DNA of 64,000 nt from Phoronis australis (taxonomy: Eukaryota; Phoronida; Phoronidae), in contig NMRA01000069.1 in the NCBI GenBank assembly GCA_002633005.1, positions 893,240 to 957,239 on the forward strand, read 5' to 3'. The notes beneath the pieces were generated by a model. The model saw nothing but the letters and a program-made list of their open reading frames with translations, was not told the DNA's origin and made no database searches. This document shows, piece by piece, positions 35,301-44,300 of the stretch. Positions within the stretch are counted from its first letter, which is position 1; each line of letters opens with the position of its first letter. A program made the translations under genes and the position numbers.

Positions 35301-38300
35301 CTGACCTCGATGTACATTGTACTCCAGGGTGTGTGTGTGTCTAAAGCTTTCACTGCACTGGCCATTCGCTAAGTGTTAGAGTCACTACATTATTTTACTA
35401 TTCTCTTTAAAACTTGCGAGTGCACACTAACTGCGGCTGAATGTGTCTAGGTCACCAATAGAAGTTGACGCTTTTGACTGAAAGCAACAGTATCACTTAC
35501 GAGCCAAGCTTGAAAAAAGTGCTTCACAACTTAACTGAAAAACTGGTCCTGTTCAGTGAGCATACCAACTTTACGAGAGGAGATTTGCAGCAAGTTTTCA
35601 ATCTTGCGAACAAAATACCATTACACCAAAGTACTAACCTGATGCCCCAGTGTTCATTCTTCATGATCAGGTGAAACATCACAGTCAAGTTAACTCCCTG
35701 AAAAACATGAACCCACTCTGAAATCACAGTCATAGCAGAGATAGTGACCAGGGCCCGGTCTCCAATCTTCTACTCGAAATGGAACTCGAAATTAGGTTTG
35801 GCATTTTCTACTCTACTTTTGGGCGAACTCAAGATAAGTGTCTATTATTCTATGGTCGAGTACACAATAACTTACGTAGATAATTTATTGCCCTTAGCTC
35901 ACAGTTTGTAAACCCAATATTAAAGCAATAAGTTCGAGTTTGAACTCGAAATTTCGAGTTTTTACTCGAGTTTGTAGCACGAATATAAGGGTCTTCAAGG
36001 GCAAACTTGAACTAGAAACTCCTATGCATAAACTATAATGTATTCGAGCTCAGTCTGATAACCAATTATCTTAAGTTCGCACAAAAGGAGCAGAGAAATT
36101 GCCAAAAATAGTTTCGAGTTCGTTTCGAGTACAAAGATTAGAGACCGGGCCCTGAGGTCGGTTTCATGAAAGCGACTTGAGACAGAAGTTGGGTCTTAGG
36201 CTCCTACTTGACAATTGGTGAATACAGGTTTAACCAAGTAATTATAAGAGCATCTAAGTCTAGGAATGATTGATGGAAATTATCTCAGTAGCTAACAGTT
36301 ATGTGTCTGTTCACAGACTGAACTTTTGCTCAAGTGAGATTTCATTATTGTTCAGAAATAGTTATACGGAGAATGAGACCGAATTTCTGCTTAAGTCTAC
36401 ACAATCATAAGCACAGGGACCTCATCTGGGGCCTGCAGACGTGACACTAAAGCACTCGCAACTAGAAAACTGTGCGTGCAACAGAAACAGGAAATTCTAT
36501 CCCATAATGCAACACTCCAACCTCACCAACCAATCACTGGAATTTTGTTAGGGTACGCTCACTTTTTACTCGCATGATTGTGTGAGATTGTTGCACCTAT
36601 GGAACACAAGATCTGGTGAGATGTACAAGACACTCAATTTCATAGATGTTATACAATTACCGTATTCGCCGTAATAACCGCCCATGCCCTTTAAGCGCCC
36701 CCCCACGCGTTTTCAGACTTTGCTGAAATAAGCGCCCAGTCCATGAACGTGTACATGCGAACAATGACGTACCTTCAGTCCTAAAACTCGGCTACAGTAA
36801 CGTCTTCAATTTATCAAAAACGTTTTGCACGGGTGTTCTAGACCACCAGCGGCACTGCTACGTTTGTATTTAGCCGTGACTATACACTTCAAAGTAACAC
36901 AGCGCTTCAAAAAGAACGCAACAGCGTTGCTACTTTCGCGACGACCGTGTCCCACTATGGTCTGACCCTTCAGTAAACACATCGACTGTCTCATGAATAA
37001 AAATAACTCGGTGTTGAACGCAAGTGGCCAGAAAGCGCGCGCTACATATATGAACCTAGCTGTCATCAAAGACATTAGTCGGGAACTATCCATTCATGAA
37101 ACGGGTAGCATAGCATCGGTAAGAAATGAATATTGGCCCTAATTTCCGACAATTTCTAATACTATAAAACATGTTTGCGTTATTTTTTAGATGGATTGTT
37201 TGACTAACCATAATTGGTGTTTTTAAGTCGAATATCCGATAAAACTGACAGTGAATGCTTACACACCATTACACCGAAAAATAACTGTCAGATAGTTACC
37301 GTACGTACGCATCCAGCTACACAGCGACTAATATGGGTGGCATAATATGGGCCTTACCGATACAAATGTCGAACGTTTTTAGCACGAGACCGGCAAGTGC
37401 TGAATGAAACACGCTCTGGTTTGGGCCTATTGCTTGTGCAAATTTCTTTAGACACAATGCACATCTAGCTCTTTAGATTGCGTGGCTCTGGCCAAAAGAC
37501 GGTCTCTGCTTTGGCAAATGAACTCTGGTTACACACACGCGCTCGCTTACTCGCAGACGAACTTCAAAACAAACGTCACGTGACAACAACATGTGTGTTC
37601 GACATTTTTCTCGCCGTGTTGCCGATCATACATGTAGATGGCACGATGTTGTGCAGATTTGTACTTAAAACTGCCGTAAATCCAGACTCCACGGGAACTT
37701 AAAAAAGTCTTAGGGACGCTACTTAGAAAACTTAATGAGGATTTCAGGTAATTTGCTTGAGTCGAACCTATTTTTATTCAAGCATTGAAGTCGCCATATC
37801 GAAGACGGCGATTCTGAGGCAGTCAGTCGTCGAGATTTCGCCCTGGGATTTCAGCACAATTTTCTGTAAAATGATCGTAATTTAGCAGCAAAGTTTGATA
37901 ACAATGCACCACAGTTTTGTTGGAAGTCTTTCATGGATTACAGTTACGTCATAGAACATAAATTTGATGAATCTTAGCTTCCAATTTCACCCGTTTCGGA
38001 GACCGGTTTTCAACCGCCTTGGGTTATAATAAGCGCCCCCCCTGAACCGAACTTTTCTAAGCGCCCTGGGCGGTTATTACAGCGAATACGGTAAGAATTG
38101 TTGATAGAAGTGAAGTGAACAAGCACCAACTTAAGAGGAACACCCACTTTGTTATTGGAATTTTAAATATTAGAGAAGTGGGTTTATTAGATAGTGCAGT
38201 CTGTGTGTTGTCACAGCGGTGACCTATTGTGAAAAAATACGTCTCTACAGCAAGAACAGAAAATTTGCACGACAAGGCGCATGGCTCACTAGACAGAGCT

Positions 38301-41300
38301 TATTGACAGAGTTCCCTAGCAATGAAACTTAGAGAAGAGAACAAAATTATGCACAGGTTTTAGTGTCACATGTCAGTATAAAAGCTAATGCACACCATGT
38401 TGGCTGACATAGTGATTCGAATGCATTCAGCATGCGTAAAGCAGCTAGAAACACTGATTAAGGCAAACAAATTAACGTCTGATTTAGACCACTAGGTGCC
38501 GCTATAAAACTGGTCTCAACTTGTTTCTTACTCAGTTGAGAAGTGATATTTGCTCTTGCAAAGAACTCAGTTCGTTATTGATCAAAATCATACTGGTGAA
38601 TAACATAGCATGCCATGTCACGCCAACTTGAAGAGCGCAGTCTCAGGCAATAATAAACTGTCAGTTCAGACCCTACATCACATCTATTCTGAGTACGAAA
38701 CAATTTGAAACCAATTTCACCACAGAAAGCCGCCTAAACCAAAAGCCGTTTTCTTCCGGCGTGAGGCAGGGGATTATAGCCAGTTTAAAAGGGCATGTAC
38801 ATCTGCAACTTTAAATAAAAACATTTTGCATTGCCTTTATCTTAGTAAAAACCCTTTTAGAGGCTACCAATTTTTTATGACGCTATATTCGCAGGTAAGT
38901 GGTTTAACTTAGGTTAGTCTTTTTTGCCAGAGGGCAGGTTCAGAGCAGGTCAAAGTTCAGCTAGAATAGATTCAGGTTCGCGTGTAGCTAAAGGCACCAA
39001 CAAACACAGAGAAGGGGACAAAAACAAAAAAGCTTGGCGAGATTGGATGACAGTACTCGGTGCTTAAGAGAATCCTGAAATATTAAAACTTCTTGATATT
39101 TCTGGACTGATCATCGACCATCAGAACCGTCCTCGAGAATCCTGCACCTTTGCTAGGACTTGGTGAGATCAGATTAGTCAGAGATTCATACTGAGATTGA
39201 AAGAGAATCAAAGCATCTCATAAAGTCACGTGACACTGCAGCTGTAGCAATCTGACAGCTCCTTCTCATCTTTTGAAGACGTATTTATTTATGTATGCAT
39301 TCATGTTGTAAATACATTTTAGTCTTTCGATTTCCAACAAATATATACTTTTTTCGCATTTCCCACACAATGCGTAACTTTAAGCCACAAAAAGTCATAC
39401 TGTACGTAAACAGAAAATAAGTAGTTTCTTGTCATTGAACTCTGTTAAAGCTACATTTGGCTTTACCAAATTTATACTCGTCCAAAATTACAGGAATCTG
39501 TAGACATGAAGAACTGCAGGAAAGAAAAAATCATATTCCGCCCTCAACTTTATTTTGCGGACTTGACCTATCCAGTCTTATGTGTTAAAGGTGCGTCAAA
39601 TGCACCAGATAAGGTACAATAAGGAACAAAGATACCTTAGCCGCATTCATGACTTCCAGCAAGGTGAGATGGCGATCTTTGTACTTGGCTGCATAGCCAC
39701 AATCATGCTGTCCTGTGGAAAGAACGCAAAACGTGGTAATGTTGTGATTCTTCATTTACCCATAATACGGCCAACAAGTGAAATTCCTATGTCAAATTTC
39801 TTCAAAAAATAAAGATTAAGAGAATTATAGTGTATTACCAGCATAGTTTGAACTGTGTAGATGTCATTAACCAACATTTGGTAATTAAGTTCCCACTGCT
39901 TGTTGCCAAAAAAGATACGGGAACAGGAAGTTGTGGATATTCTTCACTTATTCAGCACACAATATGGCTAAACAATGAAATTTCTTTTTCGTTAAATTTC
40001 TCCACAAAAGTAAAAATTGCAAACTTTTTAGTCTATTATAAGTATGGTTAGCATAAAACAGCATTTGCTAAAGTATAAATTATTGGTCTTTATGTACGCA
40101 ATATGTTGGTCACATCACATGACGAATAGATAAGACTGAAAGATCTCAGTCCCGAGTGGGGCTAAGCATGCAGACGCTCTAGTCCACTCAGCTTTCGGGA
40201 TAAACAGTCTATCACAGATATCCAAACAGACTTAATAGAAAGCATCTTACCCAAACTTGGGGGTGCAAAATATATGTAACATTATAATCTGTTGTTACAA
40301 ACTAGTATCTTCATGCACGCCATATGTTGGTCAGATCATGTGACCTATAGTTAAGTATGAAAAGATCTCTGACCTGACCAGAATTCGGACCAGGGACTTT
40401 ATGTAACAACACATCATATGAATGTATATATTCCAATTTTGGTTAAGATGCCTTCTCTTAAGTCTGTTTGAATTTCTGTAATAGACAGATGGTAACGATG
40501 GCTCACACTATGTGAAAATTTCAGTGGAATTCTCCAGAACTCGGCAACACACTGCAAAGTCTATTGAATAATGTCAACAATGCATCAGACATGACATACT
40601 ACCTGCGTTTGTAGACAGAATGTTGTACAAAGGTTTTAGGGCTGCTAGGGCCTTGGAGACGTCACCACTGGTGAAGCACGGCCCCTGTAAGACAGTAAAT
40701 TTGATGTACACGATGAAAAAACCACGATTAGTCTGAGCAAGTGACATGTACTTCAAAGAACACACAGAGGGCCTATTGGATTATAAAAAGTAAGGTGAGA
40801 CCTTTATGATTAATGTCTGGTGCAGAAAAAACATGGATCACAATTTTGTTAAATTTTCTATTGAGAAGCACACTGGAATGAAGTCCTAATCCGAAACGTC
40901 AACAGAATTCCTCGAGAAGTTGTTACAATGACAAATGATGGATTAAAAGGTAGATAGTCCCAGGCCAGGTTGCATAAAAGGTAATGTGCTAGACAGCAAC
41001 AATGACCTCCCATTACCACATTTCACTTTGCCATAGTTTATTAAACGTCATGTAACAATCAAACATATCCAGCAGATAAGTTTAAAGTTTTATGTAAACC
41101 TGTCTTGCCTCATCGTTACTACCTGGTACCGTCGGTGGGACAAAAAAAGAGTCAATATAGGCACAGCAATTTAATAGGTTCATTATTGGCCTACTTGTGC
41201 AACCTCCGACCTTGGGTTAAACCATACACCACAGATTTTCGTATATAAGCCTGGGGCATACAACAAAAACGGGAATTCTACGCCCAGAAGTAAAATCCAA

Positions 41301-44300
41301 ATACACGCCTGGAGATACTATAGAAGTCCATGTGTACATGGACAATTCCCAGGACATTTTCAATCAAATTCATTAATGGAACTGTCTACTAAATAAAAGA
41401 TTCTAAGGGACGTTTTAGAACACGAGCCTGAGAGTCCGAATATATTTCCATTTCCTGTGAGACTGGGGCAGGCTTTAGGGTTCACTTTTGTGCATTTTAA
41501 CTCAAATGTACAACAAAAATTCCTTTATCTATCCACCTCGCATTTATATTTGTTTGGGCTTACATACGTTAATCTTCGGAAGTGAACAAATGGCCATGTA
41601 AAGTCAATATCTTTAGATTTACCACAGTTTTTTTGCTGCCAGACAGAGCACCAGTTTCACAGAGCATTAAGTTGTCTTCTGAAACAACAAATTAACACAA
41701 TTAAAGTAATACCCCTTTAGAACTAAGCATTTAAAGAAAAGGCTTGTTTTAATTGAAAATTAATACTGACGTACTATAGCACATCAATTTGAAGTGTCAA
41801 TGTGAACAAGAAAGCAAATATTATATATAGACAATAAATAAAAACATTGGGTTACATTCAGTAGACACAAGAATGTCACAATCGAGAAAATCATTTGTGA
41901 AGTGAAAGGTGAGTGTTTTGCGAGTACTGTACGTGTAAGTTAGGGATTTTAATAGAATACCGCACATAAGTAACAGCCACTGAAGTGACGAGTCGGTGAG
42001 GTCGTAATGTTGAATTATGGGGAAAAATTCACTGTTACTAAGTCCATGTCTTCTAGCCGACAGTGGTTTGTGAGATTTTTACACCTACACAACATAATAA
42101 TTGTTTTGGCATTTCTCAAGTTTGATTCTCCTTAGAGTTAATTTTAACCATTATGCATCCAATTTGCTGGCTCACAATGACAGAAATTTGATCTTGTGGC
42201 TCAAACCAGGTGGTTTTTGTCCACAGCAGGTAACTAACTTAGGCAAAATGTTATGGTAAAAATTCACCAATATGGGCAGTAAATTTTGATTATTTTGTTC
42301 AAGGTCGAAGCTTATCCCAAATTCTAGAAATAATCAACAATGGCCGCCATAAATTCAAGAACTCTCTAGACTGAAAACACACTTTGCGAAATTTGGGAAA
42401 TTAATGGTAACGCCAAAATCGCACTTGTCCAAGTATCCAGAAACCTCTTATCCCAAGTTTCAGAATCAAGAAAACTCAAATTTTCCATGATTTTCCATGT
42501 CCCAAATTCTAGAGACTGTCCCAAATTGTACAACTTTTACCGTAGTCACACTTGCCAAGTTAGCAGACTTTGTATCGAACCTCTGAAGGTTGATGAATGA
42601 TACAAAGAATGATTTAGTTTGAAAGTGACCAGTGATAACTAATCTGTTACCAGGCTATTTTAACAGAACTTCACTTTTAGAAGCTCCCAGAAACAGCCAT
42701 TGATATCTCTGATCAAATACTCAAATATAAAAAATGGAAGTATACTTATAAAAAACCTCAATAGTCACTTACTCTGTACATTGTACGATCTCTCTGCTTC
42801 GCCTCTCAGATTAATGTACGTTGCTCCTAGTAACAGAAAGAAACAAGTGAGCCCAAGCAAAAGGATAATGGATATGTACTGCGTCCAAGAATACGTCGTT
42901 GATTCAGTTGTCTTAAACCCCTGTTGTTTGATTTCCTCTTCATCCAACAAAGAGTCATCAAACGATGAGTCTAATTTTTGCCGTTTGTTGGCATTTTTAT
43001 TGCCGTTTACAGGCAAGTGATTTGATTTGCTTGAGCCAGGCAGAAACAAGTCACTGCGATCGATGCTGCGACTGTATTTTGGTGCGGTATGATTCGACTC
43101 TTTCATTGACCTCGTTTTGGGCACCGATTTCTCGGGTGTGCTTGTCGACAATGGCTTACTGACAGGTTCGCCATGCAGATCACTAGGTGTCACTGCAGCT
43201 GGCGAGTCGAGTGTTCTCTCTATCGTCGGAGAGGTGTTAGTGCTTATTGATACCAAATTTTGTCGAGGTGAATCAGCAATATCGATGTCCGACTCATCTA
43301 ATGTAAACGTAGAATTGAACACAGTGGATGAACCATAGCCACGTGCTGAGCTCCTGCTGGCATTAACTCTGTTCCCAGCAACACTACTCGATGTCGATCG
43401 ACGTCGAAGAGTGGGTCTCGTTGTAACTTCCTCTGGCTGCGCGAAAATTTCTGAAGTTCGTGCACGCGTTGTGGATTTGGACATTCGTGACGTCGAACGA
43501 AGTCTGTGGACATTTGTGGATGTTGATGGCCTCGACTCATCCTCACTTTCATCAGAGCTAAATCCTGAAAATTACGAACAACCATCATTATCACCACATG
43601 ATTGAGTATATTTCTCAACGACACAAAGGGCACCTTACCTAGACTGAAGACCTAAGCCGAGCTAAATCACACAACAGGTTATGGATGCGTTTTAGTAAAC
43701 AAACACGCAAGATTAACTTTTGTAACTGACTACACTCAAGTTGGGGATTAGAAACCTGATGAAATATTCCGCGGTATTCATTGATGGCCTGGATGTGCAA
43801 GTCAAGACAAAATTTAGTTGGCAAGGTGTGGACTAGGCTACATGTGCTACGTCTCACCATGCAACAATCAGTCTTGGTGGTCTGAACACAGAGCTTGGCC
43901 TGTTTTTCACAGTCATTCAATTATGAGCAGGGTCAGAGAGACGTAATTCAAGTGAGCAAGACACATGCGACATCTGATAGCTTTATTTATCAAACATAAA
44001 GAGTTAGCACTGAGCTTAATCGTTAGATGTTCTCAGACAATGGCAGCAGACACTACGGTGTATGTACAACCCACTACTCAGTTCTAAGTACCCCCCCATG
44101 GCACTTTCCCTGATCACAAGAACTGTGTGATGTGCATGCACTCATGATTGATAGTGACGCAATAAATTGTTCACGACTGAGGATAACCCCCACTAAGCAC
44201 AGCCATGAGGTAGCAGGGCTGAATGGGATCATAATCAGCCCAGTTTGAATGAGTTCATTGTAAAAATCCCTCCCAGAGTAGAAATTCATTTAGGGTAGTA

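Noticed and set aside
36659-38092. PIF/Harbinger assignment for the CCGTATTCGC element
   Set aside because: The flanks are TTA on the left and TAA on the right, not an identical 3-bp duplication. Only TA is shared, so no superfamily is assigned.
42965-43633. Several open frames antisense or out of frame over LEMD3 exon 2
   Set aside because: They are shadows of a long low-complexity exon. None has domain content.
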